Source: Metallosphaera tengchongensis (GTDB lineage: Archaea; Thermoproteota; Thermoprotei_A; Sulfolobales; Sulfolobaceae). From it: a stretch of 64,000 nt of DNA. Of the stretch, positions 9,916-26,666 are shown piece after piece (positions within the stretch are counted from its first letter, which is position 1; each line of letters starts with the position of its first letter). The position numbers and the translations under genes are program-made. The notes under the pieces were generated by a model. The model saw only the letters and a program-made list of their open reading frames with translations. It was not told the origin of the DNA and did no database searches. The stretch covers positions 1,965,501 to 2,029,500 of the forward strand of contig NZ_CP049074.1 in NCBI RefSeq assembly GCF_013343295.1, given 5' to 3'.

Positions 9916-10545
9916 TTGCCTATTAGATACGTATTTACTTCTCCGGGTTGTAAAGGAGAAGAGGTCTTGTCTAGGTGTAAAGCTTTTTACCCCCTTATAC
10001 CGGACAAGCTTATGGTAAACCTGCTTGCGACACTGGGGAGGACAGTTGGGGGCCCCGTGGAGACCTTTGAGAACCTCTCCAACGGGAACTATATCTCCGA
10101 CTTCCCTCCACACAAGGTCAAGGTCGACGAACTAATTGCCCTGACCACCAGTGAGACTGAGGAGACGTTCTTCATAATGAAGGCCGTCCTGATGTGCTGT
10201 CTAAACTTCACCAAGGTAAGGGCTGTGAGGCTTGACATTGACGACGTCAGTACACCTCAGGACTTCGTGCTCGTGAGGGAGAAAGTAAAGGGGCTTTTAC
10301 GTCCTGGGGACTACCTGGACTTCAGCGGCGGTAGGAAGGCGATCAGCTCAGCAGCAGTCCTTGGGGCACGTGAGGTAGGAGCTCATCTGGTGACCAGTAT
10401 AATCGGGGAGGACGAGTACGACAGGGTAAAGGGGAGGATGGTACAGATCAGGGACAGGGCGTTGGCGGTTTACAGGCCGGAACAGTGCCTAGGTTACCTC
10501 TGCGACCTCTATACGACTAAGGCCAGGACCATTGTTTTCTTTTAA
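9916..10545 (+). CDS. CARF-domain protein, candidate ring nuclease
   Basis: A 209-aa stand-alone CARF-like protein. CARF domains bind cyclic oligoadenylate made by type III Cas10, and short CARF-only proteins (Crn1 type in Sulfolobales) degrade it. Here the ligand-loop motif reads YLDFSGGRKAISSA (about 133-146), with K141 after the Gly pair, and an N-terminal loop TSPG (S9) is placed like the nucleotide-contacting serine. No HEPN, PIN or other effector domain is fused. The only available start is TTG at 9916, because an in-frame TGA lies at 9904-9906. It ends 230 bp before the old end of CRISPR array 1. Ring-nuclease activity is inferred; a pure sensor is the alternative. Confidence 0.7.
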   Translation: MPIRYVFTSPGCKGEEVLSRCKAFYPLIPDKLMVNLLATLGRTVGGPVETFENLSNGNYISDFPPHKVKVDELIALTTSETEETFFIMKAVLMCCLNFTKVRAVRLDIDDVSTPQDFVLVREKVKGLLRPGDYLDFSGGRKAISSAAVLGAREVGAHLVTSIIGEDEYDRVKGRMVQIRDRALAVYRPEQCLGYLCDLYTTKARTIVFF

Positions 10546-10775
10546 AGGAGGTACGGGTTCGCAAGATGGGTGATTAGACTAGGCCTCGCTCCCATAATGG
10601 TGTTTCCAGGAGAAGAACTTGGATGACACGCCCGTCCCTTGTCAGTCCTCTCAATATTTGAGGTAAAATAAGGTCAGCGAGCCGCGACTTAGATTCAGTC
10701 CTTACTGACCTTAGATACCTTTTTGGAAGGAACAGGACACCTAATGTCCCGCATGGTATTATGTATTTTCTAAAA

Positions 10776-15070
<4,295 letters not shown>

Positions 15071-15284
15071 TTAGGTATTTATTATCCTGTTACTTCTTTT
15101 TCACCTTCTCCTATAATAAACTTTACTACCCTCACCTGAGCCTACATGCGACCTGATATCCTTGTAATTACCTCTACGTTTCATGGTCGCATGGTCTTTA
15201 CGTAAGATTAAAAGGTGTACATGGCTTTTAAACGTTCAAAATTACGGGAGATATTAGTACTGGTCGCATTGAGGCTCGAACCAG
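15071..15284 (-). promoter_or_regulatory. CRISPR leader of array 1
   Basis: Adjoins the newest repeat of array 1 and is near-identical, in inverted orientation, to the leader of array 2 (20755-20968). The conserved core runs from CCTTCTCCTATAATAAACTT to CGCATTGAGG. It holds three copies of ATGCGACC or its complement, and an A/T-rich segment (CTATAATAAACTTTA) that could serve as the promoter. It should drive leftward pre-crRNA transcription and mark the integration end. Confidence 0.9.
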
Positions 15285-15289
15285 TCTTC

Positions 15290-16470
15290 TCTACAATTCG
15301 CACTTAACTTTAAGTCTATTTCTCGAATCAGGGAAATGAAGTTTCATTATTACGTAGTTTCCGACTAAAAACTATCTATTATAAACCCTTTTTACAAAAC
15401 ATTGTCTAAATCAAGGATACCGTTTAGTATTTAATACCTTTTTTAAACATGCCCTTTTTCACGATTAATAGCCGTGACAAGCTAAAAAGTTTTAACAGGC
15501 GTGAAGAATTTACGTCAGAATTACCTTGTCTGGACTAACGTGGGCTTTTGTCTCCGCTAAGGGGAGCCTTTACATCCACCAATGATCCACCGTGTGGACA
15601 AGGACAAGTACGACGGTGAGGGCGTACTCATCCGTGGGAGACGTCTGTTGGTCAGACAGCTAGAGGAATGGGCAAAGCCCTCAACACCCAGACCATATAG
15701 GCATAAGGGCTCTACGTAAACTGTTGACTAACGCAGTACACCTTGTAGGGATGGGTACCTGTGGTACTTCGGTAGATAGGGGAGAGGGCGGAGCGACTGT
15801 CAAATAATACCTTGGGAGCCCTTTTAGCACAATAGTTTAGACTATTCATAACACGTTGTTACAGCAAATAGCTCAACGAGTTGCTTGGACCGCAGTGGTA
15901 AACCCTGTAGCCCGGGAAGAGTACACCTGGGCTACTGGGATAGGGATACCCTTAACGGGGGCTTTCGGCGTTTTTGTTGAGGGTGACGTGGTTTATTAAC
16001 GAGGGACCTGAGTACACCTCCTCCCCCCATAGCCTGCCCTAGGACTGGACCCTGGGGAGAAGGTCTTAGCCCCCCTGGGGTGAAGGGAACACCCGAGGTC
16101 CTCCTGTTGAAGACTGGTACGTCCAACCACAACCACCTGTGTACAAGTTAAAGTCTGGGGGAGTCATACTGCCACATGTGGCTCGTCCATGCCACCTAGG
16201 ACCTCTCCTCACGTCAGGTAGCCATGACCACCTGACCCTCTCGGTGACCCTCAGGTGTGAAGGGACGTGGACTGTTGCATCAAAAAAGGGATTGAAAGAA
16301 CAAGCTCGACCCGTCCCTGACCGGGCGCAGTATGTCACGTCCAAAAGGGGTGTCAGCTGGACACCCCAACCACCTCCCCCTTTTCCTAGAGAGACTTCAC
16401 TGGGGAGGGCGTAGTCAGGGTATAGTGCGGAAGGGCTGTCCTGTCTAGGTACATCCCCGTCAGCGTCCCC
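15290..16470. other. Gene-poor stretch between leader 1 and csx1
   Basis: No supported gene. It contains the orphan repeat pair annotated separately at 16274-16356. Open frames here have no recognisable product. Confidence 0.45.
16274..16356 (+). CRISPR. Orphan repeat and degenerate partner, possible CreA-like unit or array relic
   Basis: A 25-bp copy of the large-array repeat (starts GTTGCATC, ends ATTGAAAG, two mismatches to consensus) lies alone at 16274-16298. After 35 bp a second, much weaker copy begins (16334-16356, GTCACGTCCAAAAGGGG), so the spacing is spacer-like. It sits outside both arrays, without a leader and without an obvious TATA box. CreA antitoxin RNAs of CRISPR-regulated toxin-antitoxin pairs have this good-repeat, pseudo-spacer, bad-repeat form next to cas genes. 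A simple array remnant is equally possible. Confidence 0.5.
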
Positions 16471-16471
16471 C

Positions 16472-17872
16472 TCAGGTTATCCTCCTCACGCCCTCTGCGT
16501 GGTCCTTGAGTTTGCCTTTTACGTAATCGACAATAGTCCTCCTGTTTATGTTTTGCGTCGGGGTGACCCCCCTCTTGTCGACCTTGACTCTAAGGTCCTT
16601 GGAGAGACCGCTATGCATAAGGAGGTTCCTAAACTTCTGGAAATCACTGTTGTTTAACTCTATATAGGAACCTACCAGGTCTTCGCACAACCTGTACATT
16701 CGGTCGTTGTCATCGAAAGTACCTCCCCCGTGGTTGCTCAGACACTCCGCTACAGGCAGTTCCCTAGCTAAGGACAACGCCTTGTCGTAGTACTCGACCT
16801 CTATGTACTTTTCCAGTGCCTTAAACAGGGTCTCAATGTCGTCCTTCCCCAACAGCGAGTTGAGGACCCCCTCTATGCCCAGGGTGGACGAGAAGTTGGA
16901 GAGCACTATCCTACTCTCCTTCTGGAACCTAGGCTCAGCGTTATACCAAGTGAGGTAGAGGTCGCGTAGGGACAGGAAGTCCTGTCTGAGCTGGGGTATG
17001 TACTGTTGTAGGTCTCTCATGGAGGCTATCCCGTTGACGACGAAGCCGTTCCTCATGTTCCACAGGAAGTCGTTGACCTTGTTGAGGTCCACACGCTTGA
17101 CCCTATTGACTAACTCTCTAGACCTACCGAACTCTGTCGGGTTTAGATCTCTCAACCTTCCAGTGTAGTCCACTGAGTACCTCTCGTCCATCATCTCTAT
17201 GGACAGGCCTATCTTGAGCGAGTCCTTCATCGCCTCTACGATGTTACTCAGCCCGACGATCTCGACTACACCGCTCGGGGAGCCCATCACGGGGGCCGCG
17301 TATATGTCGGACTCAAAGAGGGCTGATGAGGCCAACAACGCCGATACTAACACGTTTGTGCCGTGTGTCAAGTCTACTATGAACTTTCCGCACCCCTCGG
17401 AGTGGTACCTGTGCAACACCGCAAACACCGCGTTGTATATGAAGGTAGGGTCCCTCGAGGATGAGTAGGGCTGCCTGATAGGCCTCCCGTCCTTATCTCT
17501 GCTCAGGTTCCCTTCGCAGTCAGCTACCATGCCGCTCCCCACGCCCACGTTCGGTATGTACTCCACCTTCATCCCGTCTAAGAACTCGTTGAACTTAGTG
17601 GAGACGGGGTCAAACCCTTGCTTCTGTTGTAACTCGTGCGCCCTGGTCGTCAACATGTCCTTGTACGCTTTTTTGACGACCTCCTTGTTGTCGCAGTTAG
17701 CCGAGATGAGGCTGTCTGGGAGCAGTGCCACGGTCTCTTCCGGGTCTAGGGCGGACCATAAAGCATGTGCTGAGAAAAAGCTCGTGTAGTCTTTCCCCTG
17801 AAAGCTGTACTTGACTACCTGGTACGAGGTCACGTCCCCCGCAACGTAGGTTAAACAGGCCCTGTTAGACAT
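16472..17872 (-). CDS. csx1: Csx1-family CARF-HEPN ribonuclease (copy 1)
   Basis: A 466-aa type III accessory RNase. The N-terminal CARF domain shows the ligand loop IVDLTHGTNVLVSALLASS (about 160-180), where cyclic oligoadenylate should bind. A helical middle leads to a C-terminal HEPN domain with RNLLMH (R415, H420), the catalytic Rx4H motif. When the III-D Cas10 makes cyclic oligoadenylate, the dimer should cut RNA non-specifically. It stands alone on the minus strand between the two leaders; AT-rich sequence upstream of the ATG (17880-17915) is its likely promoter. A second, diverged family member is at 28640-30028. The family call is firm; the ring size of the activator is not visible. 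Confidence 0.9.
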   Translation of the reverse strand: MSNRACLTYVAGDVTSYQVVKYSFQGKDYTSFFSAHALWSALDPEETVALLPDSLISANCDNKEVVKKAYKDMLTTRAHELQQKQGFDPVSTKFNEFLDGMKVEYIPNVGVGSGMVADCEGNLSRDKDGRPIRQPYSSSRDPTFIYNAVFAVLHRYHSEGCGKFIVDLTHGTNVLVSALLASSALFESDIYAAPVMGSPSGVVEIVGLSNIVEAMKDSLKIGLSIEMMDERYSVDYTGRLRDLNPTEFGRSRELVNRVKRVDLNKVNDFLWNMRNGFVVNGIASMRDLQQYIPQLRQDFLSLRDLYLTWYNAEPRFQKESRIVLSNFSSTLGIEGVLNSLLGKDDIETLFKALEKYIEVEYYDKALSLARELPVAECLSNHGGGTFDDNDRMYRLCEDLVGSYIELNNSDFQKFRNLLMHSGLSKDLRVKVDKRGVTPTQNINRRTIVDYVKGKLKDHAEGVRRIT

Positions 17873-17899
17873 GTTAATCGAGTAACAGTTAATTATAAA

Positions 17900-18510
17900 T
17901 GTTATAAACTTTATTGGATATCACCTGTTTCTATCCCGTGATTGGACGTGAAGTGTGTTCTGTTGTCCCTGTGGGTGCCTCTGCAACTACGTGGACCTTC
18001 CAGGTGAAGAGCCATGTTGTGGGGGAGACACTGAGGTCCATCTCGGGGGAACTAGCTACCTGGCTCCTGTCGACCGTAGACGTGTAGGTGGGGTCTAGGC
18101 TAATTTCCGTCTCGTCTAGTACCAACCCCAAGCCCTTCACCAGGGTCCTAGCGAAGGGATGTCCCACCCCCAACGGGTGACCCCAGCCCACCTAGGTAGG
18201 GACCTGGACACCTTGGCTGTCCACACCTGTTCGGTCTTCCGGGCAGAGGCCACACCTGGGGCGAAGTCCCTTTGGGTACACAGGGCCACCAACCTAACCC
18301 CGGTCACTGAGGCGGAGGACTTAGACTCTAACTTTGCGGTACACAGTTAACCAACACCTCTGAAAGAGAGGACTCCTAGGCGCCCTACCCCTGCCACGCT
18401 ACAGGGCTCTCAACGGCCAGGAAAAGGGGCGTGGGAAGACCTCATGGAGACCGCGCGTGGAGTAGTAGGGAACACGTCCTCCTCTCCGTGTTCCTGGTAC
18501 CGCAAGGGCC
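17900..18510. other. Gene-poor stretch
   Basis: About 0.6 kb between the csx1 start and the csa1 stop. No gene, repeat or clear regulatory motif beyond the csx1 promoter at its left edge. Confidence 0.45.
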
Positions 18511-18515
18511 AACTC

Positions 18516-19406
18516 CTACCCCTTAGCCCCCGTACTACCTGGACTGTTGCAGTGGTTGAGGAAGGGACAGGAGTCGTCGCATCTCTTGGGCATCCCCGGG
18601 TCCAGGTCGTTGTCTATAGCCTCCACTGCCCTGTCCCTCGTCTCCAGAAACTCGTTCCTCAGCGGGTCAGAGACCTGGACGAGTCTACAGGTGGTGAAGA
18701 CCCCCTTGTCCACAGTCACGTAGCACAGGTAACCGAAGTCTATGGGGACCTCGAACTGGCTCTCCAGGGCCAGGGAGTACCCAGCTAACGCTAGTTCGTG
18801 CGCCCGCCTCGGCCTCCCGGTCTTCATCTCTGCGACCAGTGGTACCATCGGCACGAAGGCGTCTGCCCTGATGTTGTTCTGCAGGCCCACTAGGGACCCG
18901 TCGATGGGGTACTCAACGTGGAAGGGGACGACCAGAGAGACCAGTGAGTCCCTGGTGAGGAAGAGCCTTGACCTGTACTTGTCCACCTCGGCCGTGTAGA
19001 TGTTGACCACGTGGTCCCACATGACCTTCGCCCTCTCCGGGTCCACGACGTTCCTGACTACCCTGTAGAACTCGTCAGTCATGAGGGTCTGTAACCTACC
19101 CCCGGTCACCCTGTCCCCCTCTTCATAGATCAACCTCTTCACCCCTTGGACTGCCTCTGCGTAGACGTAGTGTAGGTCGTTTGCACCTTTGATGGCCTCG
19201 GGTTTCACCCCCTTGTGCTTGAGGTACGCGAAACGGCCCGTCTCGCAGTACCCGTTGGTGAGATCGGAGACCCCCAGGTATGTCGAGGATGAGTGGAGGA
19301 GTGGGGGCTCGTTCCAGTGCCACCCCCTCAGCTCCTCGGATATGGCCCTGGGCGTGAGCTTCACCCTTTTGGCGAGCAGGGTCACGTCAGACAGGGTAAA
19401 GAACAT
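18516..19406 (-). CDS. csa1: CRISPR adaptation protein Csa1 (Cas4-like nuclease)
   Basis: A 296-aa member of the Csa1 family, the Cas4-related protein that accompanies cas1-cas2-cas4 in type I-A adaptation modules. The start is set at MFFTLSDV (ATG at 19406), where family homology begins and a TATA-like AAAATAAACC lies just upstream. The longer open frame to 19592 looks non-coding. Visible are SEELRGWHWNEPPL, the CETG cysteine (C54), the nuclease core RADAFVPMV...EMKTGRPRRAHELA, and a C-terminal cluster (C276, C280, C286) that with C54 should bind an Fe-S cluster. It faces away from cas4 and is separated from cas1 by array 2, an unusual split of a normally compact operon. Confidence 0.9.
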   Translation of the reverse strand: MFFTLSDVTLLAKRVKLTPRAISEELRGWHWNEPPLLHSSSTYLGVSDLTNGYCETGRFAYLKHKGVKPEAIKGANDLHYVYAEAVQGVKRLIYEEGDRVTGGRLQTLMTDEFYRVVRNVVDPERAKVMWDHVVNIYTAEVDKYRSRLFLTRDSLVSLVVPFHVEYPIDGSLVGLQNNIRADAFVPMVPLVAEMKTGRPRRAHELALAGYSLALESQFEVPIDFGYLCYVTVDKGVFTTCRLVQVSDPLRNEFLETRDRAVEAIDNDLDPGMPKRCDDSCPFLNHCNSPGSTGAKG

Positions 19407-19964
19407 GTGTGTAGGTCGCCCTCGGGTAAAATAAACCTTTGTCAGGATTGTCACGGCGTCCACACGTGTTACACAGGGGTCAAGGGCTCTCCGAGCGCGC
19501 AGGGGGTCAGGGTGCAACCAGGGTGCCTCGACGGGTAGTCCCGGCCCGGATGATGGGGTCCGTCCCGAGGGGGACTTCGCTGTACACAACACCGCTTAGT
19601 CAGGGGAGGCCACCCGCCTTCAACAGACAGGTCCTTCCCCCACGTCTGTTGGTGTTCAACGCTGTCGTCTTCCTCCACGTCACGTTTACCAGTCGCCCTC
19701 CGCTGGTGTAAGTTGGACCTACCCTGTGTAACGCACATGTACGGGACAAGGTGGTCACACCTGGGTGAGTACTACTCGGACGTCTTAACGCGTCACGGTG
19801 GGACCTAGTTCTCTGGCCCCAACTGGTCACATGAGACCCCCACGGTATCTGACTGGCGCTGCCTAGATACGGCGCCTCCTTGAAAGGTAATCTCGAGCCT
19901 TCTTCTGTCCCCCCGCCCTTTGAGGGAGGGGTAATTTAATAGAGTCTCCCTCCTAACAGTAGTA
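19407..19964. promoter_or_regulatory. Divergent csa1/cas4 intergenic region
   Basis: About 0.55 kb between the divergent adaptation genes. A TATA-like element for csa1 lies at about 19426-19440 and one for cas4 (GGTAATTTAATAG) at about 19930-19942. The rest is GC-rich and holds no convincing gene. Confidence 0.5.
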
Positions 19965-20537
19965 ATGATAACTGGGGTCTCGGTCAAACATTACGTCTTC
20001 TGTCCGGTCATACTTAGAGTTGAGGGCATAGGTTTCGGGGAGAGGTTGACGGAGGCCATGAGGGAGGGGACAGAGGTGGAGGCGGAGAAGGTCATGGCTT
20101 TCCTTTACCCGACCTTGAAGGCTAAGGAGGTCATACGCAAGCCTTACTTGAAGTATCGAGACCTCTCCGGGGTCCCCGACTACGTCCTGAGGTTCTCCTA
20201 CTACTCCTCCCCTCTGGACCTGAAGGACAGTAGGAGGGTCTCCTTGGACCATAAGGCCCAGGTCCTGTTCTACGCTTACCTCATGGAGATGTCAGGGACG
20301 GTTGTGAAGGAGGCCTTCCTATACTACGTCCCCCTGGAGAGGCTGATCAGGATACCCTACACCTACCAGAGTAGGGAGTACGTCGAGAGGACTATCAGGG
20401 AGATCAGAGAGATAATAAGGGGAGGTACGGGGAGACACCTCAGGGTCACACAGGAGGCAAAAAAGTGCATTAACTGTGGTTTCTTCTACGCTTGCAGGCC
20501 CCGAAGGCAGGGGAAGTTTTTCGTCAGGGAGCTGTGA
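19965..20537 (+). CDS. cas4: Cas4 exonuclease
   Basis: A 190-aa Cas4. The Fe-S cluster ligands are C13 (HYVFCP) and a C-terminal trio C168, C171, C177 (KKCINCGFFYACRP). The RecB-type nuclease core is visible as GVPDYVLR and VSLDHKAQVLFYAYLME, including the Asp-x-Lys and Gln/Tyr positions. Cas4 trims prespacers and selects for PAM during integration. The gene reads rightward toward the leader of array 2, which starts about 220 bp downstream. A TATA-like GGTAATTTAATAG lies 25-30 bp upstream of the ATG. Confidence 0.93.
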   Translation: MITGVSVKHYVFCPVILRVEGIGFGERLTEAMREGTEVEAEKVMAFLYPTLKAKEVIRKPYLKYRDLSGVPDYVLRFSYYSSPLDLKDSRRVSLDHKAQVLFYAYLMEMSGTVVKEAFLYYVPLERLIRIPYTYQSREYVERTIREIREIIRGGTGRHLRVTQEAKKCINCGFFYACRPRRQGKFFVREL

Positions 20538-20754
20538 AGCAGGTAAAAACTTTTTAGTTCGGTAGGTTCCCGTAAAAGGATAGAACCTCGTGCATAAAAG
20601 GGGTAAATTAACTTTGTTATACCATAGGTTTTAAAAGTGTATAGAACAGACCGCAGTTTTCTAGATAGAATTCAGTATTGAAATTCGACTTTCGTAAAAG
20701 ATGTAGGAGTTATCAATAATAGGTCTTACTCCTTAGTGAATGTCTAGGAGGTCG

Positions 20755-20968
20755 ATGGTTCGTGCCTCAATGCGACCGGTACTAATATCTCCCGTAATTT
20801 TGAACGTTTAAAAGCCATGTACACCTTTCAATCTTACGTAAAGACCATGCGACCATAAAACGTAGAGGTAATTACAAGGATATCAGGTCGCATGTAGGCC
20901 CAGGTCGGGGTAGTAAAGTTTATTATAGGAGAAGGTAAAAGATAGGTAATAGGTTAATAAATACGTCT
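20755..20968 (+). promoter_or_regulatory. CRISPR leader of array 2
   Basis: Near-identical to the inverted leader of array 1 over about 210 bp, and ending directly at the first repeat of array 2. It carries the same three ATGCGACC-type motifs (about 20776, 20845 and, inverted, 20886) and the AAGTTTATTATAGG promoter-like segment near 20916-20930. It should drive rightward pre-crRNA transcription. Confidence 0.9.
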
Positions 20969-25048
<4,080 letters not shown>

Positions 25049-25125
25049 TACTACTTGACCAAGCTTACCTTAACGCTGCCGAGTACCTTCGTGCACGAGC
25101 ATCTAGTTTATAAATTTTGTTTACG

Positions 25126-25139
25126 TAATACCGGTATTA
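25126..25139. promoter_or_regulatory. Perfect 14-bp palindrome upstream of cas1
   Basis: TAATACCGGTATTA is a perfect palindrome about 80 bp before the cas1 start, beyond the end of array 2. It is a plausible operator for the adaptation operon. The core resembles the inverted repeat at 7396-7417. Confidence 0.5.
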
Positions 25140-25174
25140 TCAGACCGTGTCATGGACCTTGGGTCCCACGTCTT

Positions 25175-25189
25175 AAAGTTTATTAAAAA
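25175..25189 (+). promoter_or_regulatory. cas1 promoter (TATA box)
   Basis: AAAGTTTATTAAAAA lies about 20-33 bp upstream of the cas1 ATG, the distance expected for leaderless archaeal transcription. Confidence 0.6.
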
Positions 25190-25207
25190 GGATGAGGTCA
25201 TATAATT

Positions 25208-26113
25208 ATGGGGGAGCAGGGCGATGGGAAGAAACTGGCCTTTGTCAAAGACTACGGTGCTTACCTCAGGGTTAACAAGGGCATGATAGTGTGTGAAGTT
25301 AAGGGGCGCCAGATATGGTCCGTCTCGCCAGCTGAGCTGTCTTCCATAGTCGTCATAGCCACGTCCTCCATCTCATCGGAGGTGGTCAAGTTGGCCTACG
25401 AGTACGGGGTGGACTTAGTCTTCTTTGATAGGTACGAACCCATAGCTAAGCTGATCCCAGGTAAGTACGGTGGGTCCATGAAGCTCTGGATGAAGCAGGT
25501 CTTGGCGACCAGGAGGAAGTACGAGTACGCTAGGGAGTTCGTCTACGCTAAGCTCCACAACCAGTACATGACCTTGAGGTACTACGAGAGGAAGTACGGT
25601 TATGAACTGTCATCTAGGGAATTGGACGAGCTTTCAAGGTCGGTCCTGAACCTAACTGACGTGAGGGAGATCATGGGGAGGGAAGCTGAGGGGGCTAAGG
25701 CCTACTGGAGGGGTGTAGTGAGACTCCTCCCCAAGTCGCTCGGGTTCAGGGGCAGGAAGAGGACGGCCCAAGGACAGGACCCCTTCAACGTAGCCCTGAA
25801 CATCGGGTACGCCATGCTCAGAAAGGTCGTCTATTCAGCTGTGGTGTCGGTTGGGCTAAACCCTTACGTAGGCTTCCTCCACAGCCCCAGGGGAGGTAAG
25901 ACCTCCCTCGTCTTTGACCTGATGGAGGAGTTCAGGTCACCTGAGGTGGACAGGAAGCTGATAGGTATGGCGAGGGAGAAGGAGGAGGACGTAAAGGACA
26001 AGAAGCGTGTCTACTCCTTAGGGATTGAGGAAGACCTGGTATACACGCAGGCGAGGAGGTTGGCGAACTCCATACTGAGGGGGGAGGAGTACAGGCCCTA
26101 CCTTAGCAAGTGA
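25208..26113 (+). CDS. cas1: Cas1 integrase
   Basis: A 301-aa Cas1. The N-terminal beta domain is followed by the helical catalytic domain with the metal-binding residues of the family: E159 ([10 protein letters not shown]), H225 (GFLHSPRGG) and an acidic residue in [13 protein letters not shown] (E240). With Cas2 it forms the complex that inserts prespacers at the leader end of both arrays. The ATG at 25208 follows a TATA box at leaderless spacing. The cas2 start lies 10 bp after the stop, so the two are co-transcribed. All catalytic residues are present, so it should be active. Confidence 0.96.
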   Translation: MGEQGDGKKLAFVKDYGAYLRVNKGMIVCEVKGRQIWSVSPAELSSIVVIATSSISSEVVKLAYEYGVDLVFFDRYEPIAKLIPGKYGGSMKLWMKQVLATRRKYEYAREFVYAKLHNQYMTLRYYERKYGYELSSRELDELSRSVLNLTDVREIMGREAEGAKAYWRGVVRLLPKSLGFRGRKRTAQGQDPFNVALNIGYAMLRKVVYSAVVSVGLNPYVGFLHSPRGGKTSLVFDLMEEFRSPEVDRKLIGMAREKEEDVKDKKRVYSLGIEEDLVYTQARRLANSILRGEEYRPYLSK

Positions 26114-26123
26114 GGGGCCCAGG

Positions 26124-26408
26124 TTGCTCTACCTAGTCTTCTACGACATAACCAGCGACGGCCTCAGGGAGAAGGTAGCGGACTTCCTCAAGAGGAAGGG
26201 GCTGAGCAGGGTGCAGTTCAGCGTTTTCCTGGGTAACCTGAACTCCAGCAGGGTGAGGGACGTGGAGTCAGGGCTGAGGATGTACTACAGGGAAAGGAAG
26301 GAGGGGGAGAGGTTCAACGTCTTGATAGTCCCGGTCACGGAGGTACAGTTCAAGCAGAGGGTGGTCATTGGTGAGGTCAGGGAGGAGAGCGCGAACGTCC
26401 TGTGGTGA
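26124..26408 (+). CDS. cas2: Cas2 integration subunit
   Basis: A 94-aa Cas2 with the ferredoxin-like opening [23 protein letters not shown]; the conserved Asp is in FYDIT. It dimerises and bridges two Cas1 dimers during spacer integration. The start is TTG at 26124, the only reasonable in-frame start, 10 bp after the cas1 stop. The length is typical. It is followed by 258 bp without a gene before cas6. Confidence 0.93.
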   Translation: MLYLVFYDITSDGLREKVADFLKRKGLSRVQFSVFLGNLNSSRVRDVESGLRMYYRERKEGERFNVLIVPVTEVQFKQRVVIGEVREESANVLW

Positions 26409-26636
26409 ACCCGCGTGGGTTCTCCGCGTAGCGTACCTGGGACGCCTGCCCCTGTCACTCCCCACGGGAACGCCCCTACGAGGTAGAGGACGTCATTTTC
26501 AACAGGCAGGGAGACCCAGCACGCGCCGTTGGGCTTGGAGGGAATACCACGCCCATTCAAGGAGGGGACTGCCCGACTATCACGGTGTAATCGGACCCTG
26601 CGTGACTCCAGTTAAAGCTCCCCGTACTCGACATAA

Positions 26637-26646
26637 GTATATAAAT
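26637..26646 (+). promoter_or_regulatory. cas6 promoter (TATA box)
   Basis: GTATATAAAT lies about 21-30 bp upstream of the cas6 ATG, which implies a leaderless transcript separate from cas1-cas2. Confidence 0.65.
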
Positions 26647-26666
26647 TCCCTCTCCCAATTTTATTA

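Noticed and set aside
18516-19592. A longer csa1 reading frame extending 62 codons upstream
   Set aside because: The extension is rich in Pro/Arg/Ser without family similarity, and a TATA-like element lies inside it just before the ATG at 19406.
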